DNA of 64,000 nt from positions 12,340,011 to 12,404,010 of the forward strand of contig JABAKD010000007.1 in assembly GCA_012845835.1 (NCBI GenBank), in the 5' to 3' direction. Source of the DNA: Undaria pinnatifida. Taxonomy: Eukaryota > Sar > Phaeophyceae > Laminariales > Alariaceae. The position numbers and the translations under genes are program-made. A model generated the notes under the pieces. It worked only from the letters and a program-made list of their open reading frames with translations. It was not told the DNA's origin and did no database searches. Of this stretch, positions 22,362 to 33,787 are shown piece after piece. Numbering within the stretch: position 1 is the first letter of the stretch; each line of letters opens with the position of its first letter.

Positions 22362-23797
22362 TGGAAAGCTACCAGTTCGGCAGCATAGCGAGTACAGCAT
22401 ACCCCAATGTATACCCGACTGTGATACGCTAGGTTGATGTGTTAAACCTAAACGTGGCTCAGATGCTATCCGCGGGAGGTGTGCTTCAGAGCAACTTCTG
22501 CCACGGCCTTGTCCTATCTGCAACTTGATGTTTAGCCATCGTTGGCATCGTGTTGCTCTCGCGCACTGTCCGTCGGCACGGGTGCACCGAAGACAACCGA
22601 GGCGACCTATCTAGGGTTTGTGACGCGGACGCGTCGTTGGTACCCAGAATAAATGTGCTAATCTACGCAGCAGTATCTTCTACGATATTCAAGACGTTTG
22701 ACTGCGACCACCTCGGCAACGGGTAATCCTTCCTGCCAGCAAACGATAGTCTGGAATGTCACACCGTCAAGCACATGGCTTTCACGGGATACGTCTGCGT
22801 CATGGCTGCTGTATACCCCTTGGACGCTCCTGCGAGTTATTCCTTTGCATTATAGCGAAGTCCCGATTCTCTAGGTGCCGGTCAAGTGCCCGACAACGCT
22901 GACCTCGGAATACAAAGAAGATGGCAGGCGCCATGCCGTCCAAGAGTGTACTATTACGAGATCGTGGAATGCGTTCGTTGCGCAACGCTATCTGATGCAA
23001 ATGTGTACATTTTTCCTAACACGGTGGAAAAGTTGCCGCCAGCGTTCAACTTGCGATAATGTTTGAAGTCGTGTTGTTTGTAGTCCTCGACCCTTATGCC
23101 ATCCGCTGGCACACGTAACTCGCCTGAGGTAGTCACGCAGGCGTAAGTTTGAGCCTGTCTTTGTTACTGTTTCGGATAATCGATGGCGTTCGTGGAGAGG
23201 ATGTAATTTGGCGCCCCCATACAGCAGTGGATGGGCAACACGCGTTGTGTTCCGCGTATACTGGCCTTCCTAATCGTGCAGATTCTGCTGTATCCAACCA
23301 CCGTACATATTTGATATCTCCGTGGCTTTTCGATGTGTTAATGATTCATAATTATTCATGATCAATGACCAGTAATGTTTCGTGATGATAAAAATTGGTT
23401 TATACTGATGAATTATACACCAAAGGGAGCAGAGCCAGGCCTTCCGTCTCCCCAGTGGCTGATTATCCGTTTTTTACCAAACCCGTAGATCAGCAGGCTA
23501 CCGAGAAGTACATGAGCTTGATACGTGTGATAGGGGAGTTTCATTTGGAAAGGTGGGGTGATCTATGAAAGGGGGGGTTGATACCTGAAGGGGGTGTGTT
23601 GAATTTTAAACAGATGGTCGATATTTCGAAGGGGGGTTGATATGTTCATATATTGCCCAGAAGAGACGGTGAATCGACACAATCCATTATGATACACACG
23701 GGTTACTGGCCTGGTGAGGTCTGGGTGTGGGGGGTGATCTAATGCCGATAGCGCCGCACATTCGTTTGAGGGCCCACTACATTAAGCGGTATTCCTG
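22362..23797. other. Stretch without recognisable genes
   Basis: Short frames on both strands (the longest about 70 codons) without known motifs. A G-run-rich part lies at 23,545-23,645 (repeats of GAAGGGGGGTTGAT-type). It resembles in style the G-run repeats at 53.2-53.9 kb and 55.3-55.5 kb. Confidence 0.5.
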
Positions 23798-24526
23798 TGT
23801 TCTAGACCGTTCAAAATGCACAATCGGCGTTAACCAGGCAACGTTCACGCTGTCACGTATGTTTAAAAACTATTCGCCGTTACAGACAAGATTGAAAAGA
23901 CTCAACAGACAAATGAACTTAGTGGGCGGTATATGTTTGTAGTTGTTGATGTCTTACATTTCGCAATCACACATGGCCGCCGGAATTTCGAGAACCACGG
24001 TTAACCGTATATTTTTTGTCTGGCGCCCATTTCTACCCTTGACGTGTGATTGACTTCGGGTACTCCAATCGAGCTCGCCATAATTAAAATAAATCTGACC
24101 ACGTGTCGAAACACGGTGTGCATCAACCAATGTAACCACCTGTCCTGCCAGTGTAGGAGTACATACGTATCAAAAGTCGGGCCCGTCGGACACAGGAATA
24201 TTGTCGACGAAGACACCACGTCCACCCACGTTCCTAATCCGATATATATATATTCGTTAGTTTCCGCTGCCAACCGGACTCCAGCAATAATATCAACGGT
24301 ATTCTTAATAAGTTGATACGTGCGGGTTCTCCTAGGAAAGTAATGATTTAACCGTTCCGAACGTTCTTCACGTATACATCATGCCCCGCAAACCGTTGTG
24401 TACATCACTATACGATACGCTCTTCTGCCGTTGGTCGTTCAGACGCTGATGTCAGAACACGACAAATACGCCCGGCCGGGATATATGCAGGGACTGATGG
24501 TCGGCGTGTTCTCAGTGCTTGGACAC

Positions 24527-24588
24527 ATATTATAAAAAATGAAAATACACTCTCCAGCTGTGAGATCGAAGATTTCGTCGAAACTCAT
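24527..24588 (-). repeat. R1 dispersed repeat, copy 3
   Basis: R1 copy with the AT-rich tail and the GATCGAAGATTTCGTCGAAA core. It is absent from the matching place in the paralogous duplication (near 29,050). That bounds the element and shows that R1 behaves as an inserting unit rather than a conserved host motif. Confidence 0.75.
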
Positions 24589-24984
24589 ATATATCTTACC
24601 ACAACTTGATACACGCCTTTTCACCTATACCACCCAATACAAAAACAGGACTCGAGCGAGAGAACTCCAACGTCTACCCGCAACCTTCATCGCAACGTAG
24701 AAGGCCAAGCAAGCGACCACCCTATCTGCAGCTACCCCAGGTCACACATTTCAGGTATGGGTGTATTCGTCGATGTAACATGGGAGGCAGGCAACGATAT
24801 GGAGCCAGGAACAAACATATGTGAGCGGGTGTACTAGAAGAGCTCATCTACTCACCCCATGACCTTGACTGACTTTGTGCATGAAAAATAAAAACTAGCG
24901 AGCAATCAGTCGGTCTGGGTACAACATAATAATATCTCGGATGCCAAGGAGAGTACAAGCAACCACATCCCATTCGGCCTTCGT

Positions 24985-25020
24985 AGAGCCGCTACCTCCA
25001 TCGTAGCACGCGTCGTACGT
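24985..25020 (+). repeat. R3 dispersed repeat core
   Basis: CTACCTCCATCGTAGCACGC, the same family as 5,312. It lies inside duplication copy A at the position matching the 29,540 core in copy B. Confidence 0.6.
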
Positions 25021-26816
25021 TCTTTGTGCTTGTCCGTAACTTTCCATACAGTCAACAGTTCTCTGAAATGCGAAATATTTCCTAGTGAAATAACTAACCT
25101 ATTCGATTTGATAGATCAAGCGTATGAGTAGCTAGTCCCACCATGTCAGTTTCATCCGGGGGTATTTCCAATACTTGAATATAGAGAACGACCCTAAACG
25201 AACGATGGGGTTACATTAAGGGCACGAGGGAGCGTTCCCGGTTTGCTTCAAGAATACCAGGTATACAATTTCGGGGTTAAGTTTCGTAATGTTTTTTGGG
25301 CGCACTCGGACGTAGATTTATTGCATTGCAGCGGCGGTTTTGGCAGTAGGTGAACATTTAGCTTTTTGGCGGTAACGAATTCGGCAGTAGTAGGCTGAAT
25401 TTTAAAAATATATATGGTGGGAATCCGCGGAATTTCCAGGATTGTCCACCAGGACGGCAATTGCTTGTTCTATCCAATGTAGCCACGGACGAGGGTTCCT
25501 GCTAATAGATACTCAGTAATAACATACGACCTGGCCCGAGCGACATGCGCCACATAGCTACTTTAACTTTGGAATGTTAACATGACCCTGGTATTTAAAT
25601 ACCTGGTAGTAGATTCTGCATTGTAACTCTTGAATATGTTATCAACAAACAACCAGGTGGACTGTCCTTTGTTCAATTTTTTGCTTGCGTGCCGTGCGTT
25701 AAAACCTTGGAGTCATCCAGCAGCCCCCATGTTGCCATTTTGGAGACAAAAAGTGTATGGCCATCGAAGATCAAGCGTAGAACAAACCGGTCAATAGCGA
25801 TATAACACCTATTTACAAATACGCCTGTTGAATGACTGTCAAAGGGGGTATTGTGTGTGCGAACGAATTTCTTCCAAGTCACGAATATGGTGAGCTATGG
25901 ACCTTCTTACGATTGAAGGTCGGAAAGTGTAACTATGGCCATATGACACATATTTTGGGTATATTACGCGAACTATAGACGTAATTTTCTATACTAATAA
26001 CATAATAACTGAAAGTACCAAAATGAAAATTCAAGAACGCGCCTTTTTTTTGGTGGTATTCAAGAGACAACAATCCGTGTCGATGACTTGTTTCTAAACC
26101 CAGACAGACAAAAGCACGAACATGTTTTCGTTGACATCAAATTGTTCGCTGTTTTTTTTTTTTTTTCGAAAATATCGAGGCATTGTTCATGGGTTCTGAC
26201 AGACGACAGGTTCAACGCTAAATAGAGCTGTACCGTATTGCGACAGAAAACCCGGGTGGTACTCGCGAGTACAAACAAACTCGGTTTGTCACTGCTCGCC
26301 AGTTGCACGCAGATTACGTTCTGGAACCAACTCGCGAGTGTTCGGTGCCCCACTGGGGCTCGAGTAGTCGCGACCCCGCGAGTAACGGGTCCCCGAGTAC
26401 CCGCTCTTTTGCGCCTGGAACCCCCGGCAGGAGAAAATATATTTTTTCCGCTGAACCACGTCCCTTGTTGTGCAGATTGTCGTTAAGATTGCGCCGGAAA
26501 TTTGTACATGAGCAGCAAAAATCCCTTGAAGGGCTGTCCACCATACAAAACGTGCAACGGACTGGAAACAGCACGAGGAGCTGTTTGGCGCCAACGTCCG
26601 GCTGGAGTTGCTGGGGGTTCCGTGGCATCGGTCCACTGGCGCGTCTTGCGAACCCCTTCGCGTGGTGGATGGGGCATCGTTAAAGTTTTCTTCATCGCAG
26701 AGAGCTGGCTGGCATCGTGTGTGCTATGTAATCCGGCTTTTTAAGCACCGTTAGAGCGCTCTTTTTCCAAGGCATGGCTAACCTGGAGGAAGAAGCAGAT
26801 GTAGACTAAATCCACC

Positions 26817-26905
26817 GGGGTGGCGCAGCTAGTTAAATTTTGTAGCACGATCGTCCGCTGAGATTCGACGAAATCTTCTATCTCACAGCCGCGGTGTGTA
26901 TGTAT
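26817..26905 (+). repeat. R1 dispersed repeat, copy 4 (tRNA-like head)
   Basis: This copy begins GGGGTGGCGCAGCTAGTTA, which reads like the 5' part of a tRNA with a pol III A box (TGGCGCAGCTAG). About 40 bp later comes GATTCGACGAA, near a B box. A-to-B spacing in tRNAs is in the low forties. The R1 core and tail then follow. This is the main hint that R1 is a tRNA-derived SINE. The other copies do not clearly show the same A box, so the case is suggestive only. Confidence 0.55.
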
Positions 26906-27378
26906 AGTACTGTAGGAATCCGATCGAAACTGGCTGTGCACTCTTTGTCTACTTTATCGAAAACAAAAACATAATCAATCAGCAAACAGTGCGAAGTGCC
27001 CCGTTTCACGCCTGTTCTCTCCGTGTATTTGTGTATTTGTGCCGAGTTTCGAGCCGGTGCAGACGTCACAAGCCTAGTAGACGGAGTATTCAATTGAGTC
27101 CAACCCGTCCTTTTCCATGTCGAATATGAGCAGTTGTGCAAATACATAAAATTTCAATAGTATAAATTGTTTAGTATGTATGGGCAGGAACTATGTCGGA
27201 CTTCTTCGAAACCACCACAACCCGAATCTCGCACACCCCATCCATGTTCTCGAAGGTGCCGAAATAACCGCCACGGCCACCGTCGTGCCACGAATACACG
27301 CAACAATCGCCCCTATCGCTATTTATCACGGCACGACAAAACCCGTCCGCACAAAAACTATTGAGCCACAACTCTTGA

Positions 27379-27693
27379 ATGTACCGAGTCCGAGAACGAA
27401 AAAAACCAGTGAACACAGGTCGTTTGACGAAGAAAACTGTTGAGTGTCAACGACACTCAGCCAGATGGTCTGGAAAGGAAATGGGAAAAAAACAAGAAGC
27501 AAACTATATAGACTACTGCATCGTAGATTGTGCTCCCAAGCGAAAAGCCCTTTCAACTCCAAGAAAGGACTGCAAGAGCAAACACCAATATCCTGTTGAA
27601 AGCGATCCCAAACCCCCCAATGAATACATTCGGCCATGCCATCGACACCGTAACCGAGGTAGTAGTGCGGGGAAGTGGCCGATATTGACATAG
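27379..27693 (+). CDS. Weak hypothetical ORF, 104 aa
   Basis: A 104-codon frame coding a very basic, Lys/Arg-rich peptide with a CHRHRN tail and four scattered cysteines. No family recognised. A 121-codon frame overlaps it on the opposite strand, so at most one can be real. There are no neighbouring genes and no clear promoter. Confidence 0.1.
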   Translation: MYRVRERKKPVNTGRLTKKTVECQRHSARWSGKEMGKKQEANYIDYCIVDCAPKRKALSTPRKDCKSKHQYPVESDPKPPNEYIRPCHRHRNRGSSAGKWPILT

Positions 27694-27727
27694 TATCTTC
27701 AAGATCGCACCCCCAACACCAGCGATG

Positions 27728-27908
27728 ATCGTAAGGGACGTTTAATGGCTGCTCGACACGAGGAAGGATGCTGTTAAAAAAAAAATCACCCTACACGTTC
27801 TTTATTAAAAATGGATATCGAACGATGACGTCGGGGTTGCAAGAGGCACCGTGTTTGAGGAGGTACGCTAGAGCAGGACACGAGCTACGACAGAAGTAGC
27901 ACTTTTCA
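27728..27908 (-). repeat. R3 dispersed repeat, longer copy
   Basis: Read on the minus strand it starts with the R3 core (AAAAGTGCTACTTCTGTCGT). It continues through AAACACGGTGCCTCTTGCAA and CCCGACGTCATCGTTCGATA to the CGTGTCGAGCAGCCATTAAA end. The same order is found at 51,850-52,035 and, reversed, at 57,112-57,312. This copy joins the short R3 cores and the longer segment into one family. Confidence 0.65.
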
Positions 27909-28035
27909 TCTGAAATGCTTCTGGATGACGGGGAGTTTTTAGGGAAACATCGTCGGAAATAAACCATTTGTTTTTCCTTATTCAAGCTGTGTACCTAGGC
28001 CTTGGGATTGTTGATCCGATTAGCGCACTTGAAAT

Positions 28036-28062
28036 TTTTCTCAAATAATTTTTGAGAAAAAT
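28036..28062. other. Short perfect hairpin
   Basis: ATTTTTCTCAAA and TTTTGAGAAAAAT form a stem of about 11 bp around a TAAT-type loop. AT-rich, with no adjacent gene, so a terminator role is not supported. Confidence 0.4.
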
Positions 28063-28095
28063 CAAACGCTCCGAAGTTAAGGAAACCCAGACAAA

Positions 28096-28131
28096 AAATT
28101 GTGCACCTTTATCGTAGCACGCGTCCGAGCT
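28096..28131 (+). repeat. R3 dispersed repeat core
   Basis: TTATCGTAGCACGCGTCC preceded by GTGCACC. Same family as the other R3 cores, and followed like the 57-kb copy by GAGCTGGTTTCG. Confidence 0.55.
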
Positions 28132-28348
28132 GGTTTCGCTACCCCGTAGCCTCGGCCCACCACATGCATACAGCTGTGTAAAGGATTATCCTTCAAGCAT
28201 ATATTTTCAATAGCGTGCACGCGAACGCAGCGACCACGCTGTTGAATTATTGATTTGTGATTCTCTAATCAGACGTCTAGGTATTATCCAACGTGGAGGA
28301 TCCCGCACACTCGATGCTAGGTCATATTTCTGGTGTTGTAGTCACCAT

Positions 28349-29640
28349 GTTCTAGACTATTCAACATGGACAATCGACATTGCATAAACCAACCTTCACG
28401 CCGTTAAGTTAATGTGTGACTATTAATATTACCTATTGCAGGTATGTGTCAGGAGGCTGTACAATAATTCAAACAGTCAACTACTGTACCTTAGACACTA
28501 CCAGTATTCCCTGTTTCGAAATGCGGGGTAATTCCGCATGCTAGCTGGGGTTTTAAAAACCCCAATTCCACGGGATTTTTTCCATCCGGTTCCCGATTCC
28601 ACGGCTAGGTCAATATATACTTCGGATCCTCCCTCGGAACACGCGGGTAGTTAAATATTAAGGATCCAAAACGCGTGAAATTATCCTGTGACCTCTATCA
28701 CGTGCCCCGTTGCTGCGGTAATTAAGCACAAGTTAAAGTGGGGCCCGTCGAACACAGACTATTTGTCGGCAAGTACGCCACGTCCGCCCAGCCATATAGG
28801 AGATAATTTCCGCCACCAACCAGACACCCGCAGTATCAACGGTGTTGTCACGTTTGGTAAAAACGACAAGGTATTTTTATTGGCGTAAATATTCAGTTGT
28901 TGCGTATTATCCGAGCGTATATTGTTCCCCACAAACTGCTGTGTACAATATTTTACGTACGCTGCTTTGCCTTTGATTATTCAGTCACTGATGTCAGAAC
29001 ACGAGGAATACAACGGGCAGGGACATTTTCCAGAACTTACGCTCGGTACTCGTATATAATATATGTACGTTGTTTTTGTTTTGACCCAGGCACACCACAC
29101 ACAACAATTGTTCACCACTAGAGAAACAAAACACCGGCACCAACACAATTGCAAGGCCAGGACGAGCGAAACAGCGCCAACGTTTACCGCTTTTCGTCAT
29201 CGCAGGCGAGGAACCGACCAAGCGACAATGCCATCCAAAGCTACCCGAGATCACAAATTTCAGGTATGCGTGCACACGGCGATGCAATATGGGACGCGAG
29301 CTACGACCGGTAGTCGGTACCACGCACACCCGTAGTCGTTAGCAAATACATCCTGTTCTGCCTCAATCGAGGAGCTTCCTAACCTAAACACACACATACC
29401 TTCACTTCACGTCATGAACAACCAAATTAACAAATTAACGAATAAGCTGGTCAACTATCCGCCGGCCTAGGTACACCACGCAAAGCATTGTCGGACACCA
29501 ACCGGAGTGACGTCAACAACAAACCATTCGGCCTACAGAAAAACCGCAACCTCTACATCGTAGCACTCGTCATGCATGTCCTCTTTCGCGAGTTAGTTGA
29601 CGTTTCACGTGTCTTGAAAGACTACCCCCGAAATGCGTGA
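28349..29640 (+). repeat. Diverged direct duplication, copy B
   Basis: Partner of 23,798-25,073, offset by about 4.55 kb. It holds an ATG followed by 11 codons up to CAG/GTATGC (29,228-29,266), where copy A keeps the CAG/GTATGG but not the ATG. One may imagine a decayed first exon, but no downstream exon is recognisable. The R3 core at 29,540 sits at the matching position to that in copy A. Confidence 0.78.
29540..29575 (+). repeat. R3 dispersed repeat core
   Basis: CTCTACATCGTAGCACTCGT, matching the R3 core at 24,985. It duplicated along with its surroundings. Confidence 0.55.
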
Positions 29641-31040
29641 CATGCCCGGTGCGTTTTTACACAGCCATTACCACGGCGTCAGTATCTTGCAATAGGTACA
29701 CGAAGTAGTCAGAGCATCAACGGTGTTGACGGGCAGTGCTACGAATACAACGAGGGGTAATATAAAAGCGCAGTTCTTGACAGCACGGTTATTGCACTTT
29801 AGACTAATGAATAGACCTAGTATACGTTTGAATGTTAGGTCTATAGATGACGTAGGCCACCAATGCGTCTTAGGCCAATAAGTTGTGAAATGGCTAGCGA
29901 ACATCTCATGCATACTGGCGAGAAACCATTGATTTGGTTTGTATGGGCGCACTAGACGCCACCTTCTTTTAAAAGCAGTCTAAGAATAGTCTTTACCACT
30001 TCTCCGTGAATTGCGGTTACAGTATCTAGCTAGTATCTATGTAGTCGAATGCCTTGTATTAGTGAAAAAAGACACCAAGACGAGCAGCAAAAGTGCACGA
30101 GATGGGCGTTTTATGAATGCACCTCGGTTTTTGATTGATGCGCGATGGAACATACACATCCCATTTCCCGTGGTTATGGAAAGAGGGACTGACAATATAT
30201 TTTTTCAGCGAGGTATGAAGCAGCGGACTCGCATTGAAGTATCCGAGTAGAAGAGGTCCTTGTAGGGCAACCGCCCAAGAATATCTGAAAAGAGATCAGT
30301 GCCAATTCGACATCATACTGAATCTTACCTCCTAACCGCTTTATTTCACGAAAAATTTTATCCGTCACGAGTCAGTGCACGCAATATGCTGTGTGTTGTC
30401 CGTACATAAATCTGGACATCAAATGCGATGAGAGTTCAGAGACACACCTTGAGCGCTTTCAATCTTGTGTTCTCTGCAGGAGATACGTACAGAAGCGTCT
30501 CAAGGAATTTACGCGTGCGATATAGTATGCCCCGGTGAGATCTGTAGCGTAACTGGTCAAGTTCGTACCCGTATCCGACACATCTGTGTGTTTTGCACGT
30601 CGTGAATACCATATTTGTGCCGTACAGGGAGCATTTGTATGATCTGTACAAAACAATACCCATACCTCGGGTGCGGGTATGCATACAATAATATACACCT
30701 GGACAGGCACACTAATCTTTGCTGGGGCCATGGCTTCATCGGGGGGGCTTCTAGACTATCCTGGAATTGGAAGTGTCTCCGAGGCACTTGCTTGCTCTGT
30801 ATGTTGATAATCAACGACTTCGCTATAGTTGTTTGGTGTGACGTGTATAATCCCACCATAAATGTTTCGATAGCCAAAAACAAAACAGCATGACCCCAAA
30901 TCAATTTATACGCCACACCCTGGGAGTGAACTCGACTCCCTTCGAAACAATGTCCCACACAATGACCTATCTACCGCTGTAGACACACAAGCATGGATTA
31001 AGTAGGAATATATCATGACATTAAACATACAGACTCTACG
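29641..31040. other. Stretch without recognisable genes
   Basis: No gene recognised. Frames under 135 codons overlap on both strands around 30.4-30.9 kb, without motifs. Confidence 0.45.
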
Positions 31041-31539
31041 GTATATCATCGTCAGGGCAGACGACAGAAAGAGCGTTATACCGCCGACACCGCCATCATT
31101 TCGCCCCACCGTGCGGTACTGCAGGATACACCTTTTTGACCATGACCCGCAAAGCTGATTGGTCAACTAAGGCCCGTCCGGTTTTCGACAGCAACCCCTT
31201 GCTGTATATCGTACCGCGGCTTCTCAGCTCGGCCGTCACCGTTTACTGACGCGAACCATAACGTTTATGTCGGAAAGTTCACCGTGCGGAATTTCTTTGC
31301 CGCAGGCTCTTCACGGGCCATAGCCTTTCAATTTCCGACCGAATCTCAGCAACATGGGCACAACATCAGGTAGCATCCATAGAACGACGCGGTTTCACAA
31401 TGTAAATTTACAATTATAATATGTCAGACCCCTTCAGAGCAATCATTGCAACAACCCTTTAACACACCACACGAATCACTGCTGAACGAAAGATGGCTCG
31501 CACCACACATACGTAGCGCGCACACCTCACGTACGCTTA

Positions 31540-31737
31540 TTATATTTGTTGTCGCTGTTGCTGTCGTTTTCGCTGTTGCTGTCGTTGTTGCTGTTGTCGT
31601 GTTTGCGGTTTTCGTGTTTGCGGTTTTCGTTGTTGTTGCTGTCGTTGTTGCTGCTGTCGTTGTTGCTGTTGGTGTTGTTAGTGTTGTTAGTTTTGTTGGT
31701 GTTGGTTTTGTTGATGTTGTTGTTGTTGTTGTTCTCA
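31540..31737 (+). repeat. GTT/GTC trinucleotide-type microsatellite
   Basis: About 200 bp of GTTGTTGCTGTC-like imperfect triplets. It is open in several frames as low-complexity Val/Leu-rich or, reversed, Thr-rich peptides, which are artefacts. It directly abuts the R2 fragment at 31,738, as shorter GTT runs do at the other R2 copies. Confidence 0.85.
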
Positions 31738-31796
31738 CATTTACTCGCATGATAACGTCCGTGGTCACAGAACCGGCTCTAGTATTGGGTTAGGTG
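31738..31796 (-). repeat. R2 dispersed repeat, truncated copy
   Basis: About 55 bp matching the edge of the longer R2 copies (CATTTACTCGCATGATAACG, then GTCCGTGGTCACAG), next to a GTT microsatellite. The remainder of R2 is missing. Confidence 0.6.
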
Positions 31797-33254
31797 TGTA
31801 TGGATGGCCGGGGAAAGGCTGGGGAAAAGGGACAAGATAAGTGACGATCCCACCACACGCGAACGATTCTGTAGGCCCACACAAACACCCGATGACGTCC
31901 GCCGCCCGCCTCGCGACTCTGTACGCCGCATTATGATTTAAATCCACGAAAGGAGAAGACGCCTCCACTCACACTTGGTATTCCATTACCTGGGCACACC
32001 TAAGATGCCCGGAAAAAAACTTCCAAGAAGTATAACAAACCACCATTACCCCAAAACCTTTTATCATAAAAAGAGTTTCTTGAGTGGTGACGCAATCTGT
32101 CTGGTTGTACACTGCTGATTATGCACGGAACAACGGCTTTCGACTAATGAAGTGTGGACCTTGGGAATATGGGGGAATATATTACATGCAGGTTTGTAGC
32201 CATGCGGTCAGTCTACCGACACAGACATGATCGAGTAGATTTGTTTTAACCGAAGGCAAAATATGTATATTTGCACGGGATCGGATGCATGCTCCGGCTT
32301 GAAAGCGTTTTGCCACGGCGAGGAAGATCCGCTGTGGAGTGTCAAAATAGTGGGTATAGTCTATGCTTATCTCTGAAGAAAAACAAAGTGTGAAGGAATA
32401 AGGAAGCGCGTCGTTTTGTGGATGCTACATTGTGACGTTTTTCCCATGTTTGAGATTCACTCAACAACTGAAAGGCTATGGGCCGTGGAGAGCCTGTGGC
32501 CAAGTCGGTACGCATGGTGTATTTGCGACAGAAAGCCTTGTGGGTCGCGTCAGAAAACATTGACAGCCGAGCTGAGAAGCCGCGGTACGATATACCGTCA
32601 GGAGTTTGTGTCAAAAACCTGTACGAGGCATAGTTGTCCAATTAGCGTCGCGGATCGGGTTCAAAAACTTGTGTGTATTGTGCTGTACCTCACGGTGGCG
32701 GGGAAAAGCGGCGGCATACCGCTTTCTGCCGTCTGCTTGCTACATTATGTCATCCTGGTCCTTGCGAGAAACAGGCCGCGCTGAGATGCTTGTGAACTTC
32801 TGCAGTTTTTTCGATTTAAGAATATCGAGTGCCAAACATTTCCGTGCACGGTTCTTTATTGAACTCGAACAGAATGCTCCAACGAAAAAGCAAGTGTACA
32901 CCATTTCATTTTGCTTTTTTTGCCTCGTGCGATGCCTTTTATGTTTGGGGGCATCCAGCGATACCTGTTGCATTTTCTGGCGACAAGTTTCTGACCGCCT
33001 GAGCTCTTCAACGAATGTGTACTAATCTGTCGGAACGATTTCTTTTGTAGAGGTAATTTCGTTTCTATGCTATCTACTGTTGACAGCGCATTGAAAAAAT
33101 GATTTTTTTCGCGCAAACGACTGCTTTCGAAGCCATTAGATCGGCAAAATATTGAACTGCTCCTTATTCAAAATATAAAACAGTTTACAATGCTTTATGA
33201 GTCATCCCACGGTAGAGTAGGAGTGCAGCATCAGATCAGACCTTGAGGTCCTCA

Positions 33255-33310
33255 CGTGAGGAACTCAATACCTCACCCGAAAAATGACTTCGAAGGCATT
33301 CGTTCGCAAA
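33255..33310 (-). repeat. R5 short dispersed repeat, copy 2
   Basis: Reverse-oriented R5: GAGGAACTCAATACCTCACC followed by ATGACTTCGAAGGCATTCGT. It matches the reverse complement of 48,590-48,650 almost base for base. Confidence 0.65.
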
Positions 33311-33627
33311 ACCCGACCAAGCTCCTATGCCTTAGTCCAAAATATTATGTACTCGTGAAAATACTTCATTGACCGGCAGTTCCTCACATGATGAACTCAA
33401 TCGCCCAGGGACGTCCTGGCGCAGAAAGTGCAACCCCCACTGTGGAATGACTCCTATATAGCTGCAGCCCTACCATGAGCCAACTCATTTGCTTGGGTTT
33501 TTTTCGCCAGCATTATATTGATGAAAGGCGCGAAATGGGAAAAATTGTAGTGACCGCTGTTGCTGTATGGTGGTACCGAAGAGGGAGACGAACAATGCAG
33601 GGAAATAGTTGCTTTACGCCTTAATCC

Positions 33628-33740
33628 AGCAACGGTGAGGAAAGCAATGGTGAGGCCAGCAATGGTGAGGCTAGCGAAGGTGAAGCCCGAAATGGTGAAG
33701 CTAAAAATGGTGAAGCCAGCAATGGTGAAGCGAGGAAATT
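33628..33740 (+). repeat. 15-bp minisatellite
   Basis: Seven to eight imperfect copies of AATGGTGAGGCCAGC. In one frame it reads as NGEAS pentapeptides, in another as AMVRP/AMVKP. The surrounding frames are short (about 40 and 81 codons), so a coding role is unproven. It lies about 50 bp before a pogo-like element. Confidence 0.85.
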
Positions 33741-33787
33741 TGATAAACGGACCACGGTGTAGCCTAGGAGGGGTCCCATTGCAGTTA

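Larger units (their letters stand above)
23798..25073 (+). repeat. Diverged direct duplication, copy A
   Basis: Aligns discontinuously with 28,349-29,640 in the same orientation. Matching anchors are TGTTCTAGAC at 23,798 and 28,349, GCCCGTCGGACACAG against GCCCGTCGAACACAG, CTGATGTCAGAACACGA, and GGTCACACATTTCAGGTATG against GATCACAAATTTCAGGTATG. An R3 core and a terminal GAAATGCG also match. Copy A contains an R1 insertion (24,527-24,588) that copy B lacks, so R1 arrived after the duplication or was lost from B. No protein is recognisable. The conserved TTTCAG/GTATG could be a splice donor. Confidence 0.78.
25074..28035. other. Stretch without recognisable genes
   Basis: Between the two duplicated blocks. 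Several frames of 80-126 codons exist (for example 26,303-26,683, and 27,326-27,691 on the reverse strand). They overlap on opposite strands and show no domain. It contains an R1 copy (26,817-26,905), an R3 copy (27,728-27,908) and long homopolymer runs (26,152-26,165 T; 27,776-27,786 A). Confidence 0.5.
31041..32760. repeat. Long inverted repeat, 360-bp arms
   Basis: Left arm 31,041-31,400 and right arm 32,401-32,760 are reverse complements of one another with moderate divergence. The best-kept stretch is TATATCGTACCGCGGCTTCT followed by CAGCTCGG (31,205 and, reversed, 32,590). Matches continue outward (GGCAGACGACAGAAAG against GCAGACGGCAGAAAG) and inward (CATAGCCTTTCA, GTAGCATCCA). The 1-kb spacer holds a GTT-type microsatellite and an R2 fragment. 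It could be an old inverted-repeat transposon or an inverted duplication. No transposase is visible. Confidence 0.8.

Noticed and set aside
26817-26870. A tRNA gene, because of the GGTGGCGCAGCTAGTTA start
   Set aside because: No anticodon stem or acceptor stem can be closed, and the 3' part is the R1 repeat; kept only as a SINE hint.
31446-31793. 115-codon Val-rich frame resembling a membrane protein, and a Thr-rich frame on the other strand
   Set aside because: Both come from the GTT/GTC microsatellite.
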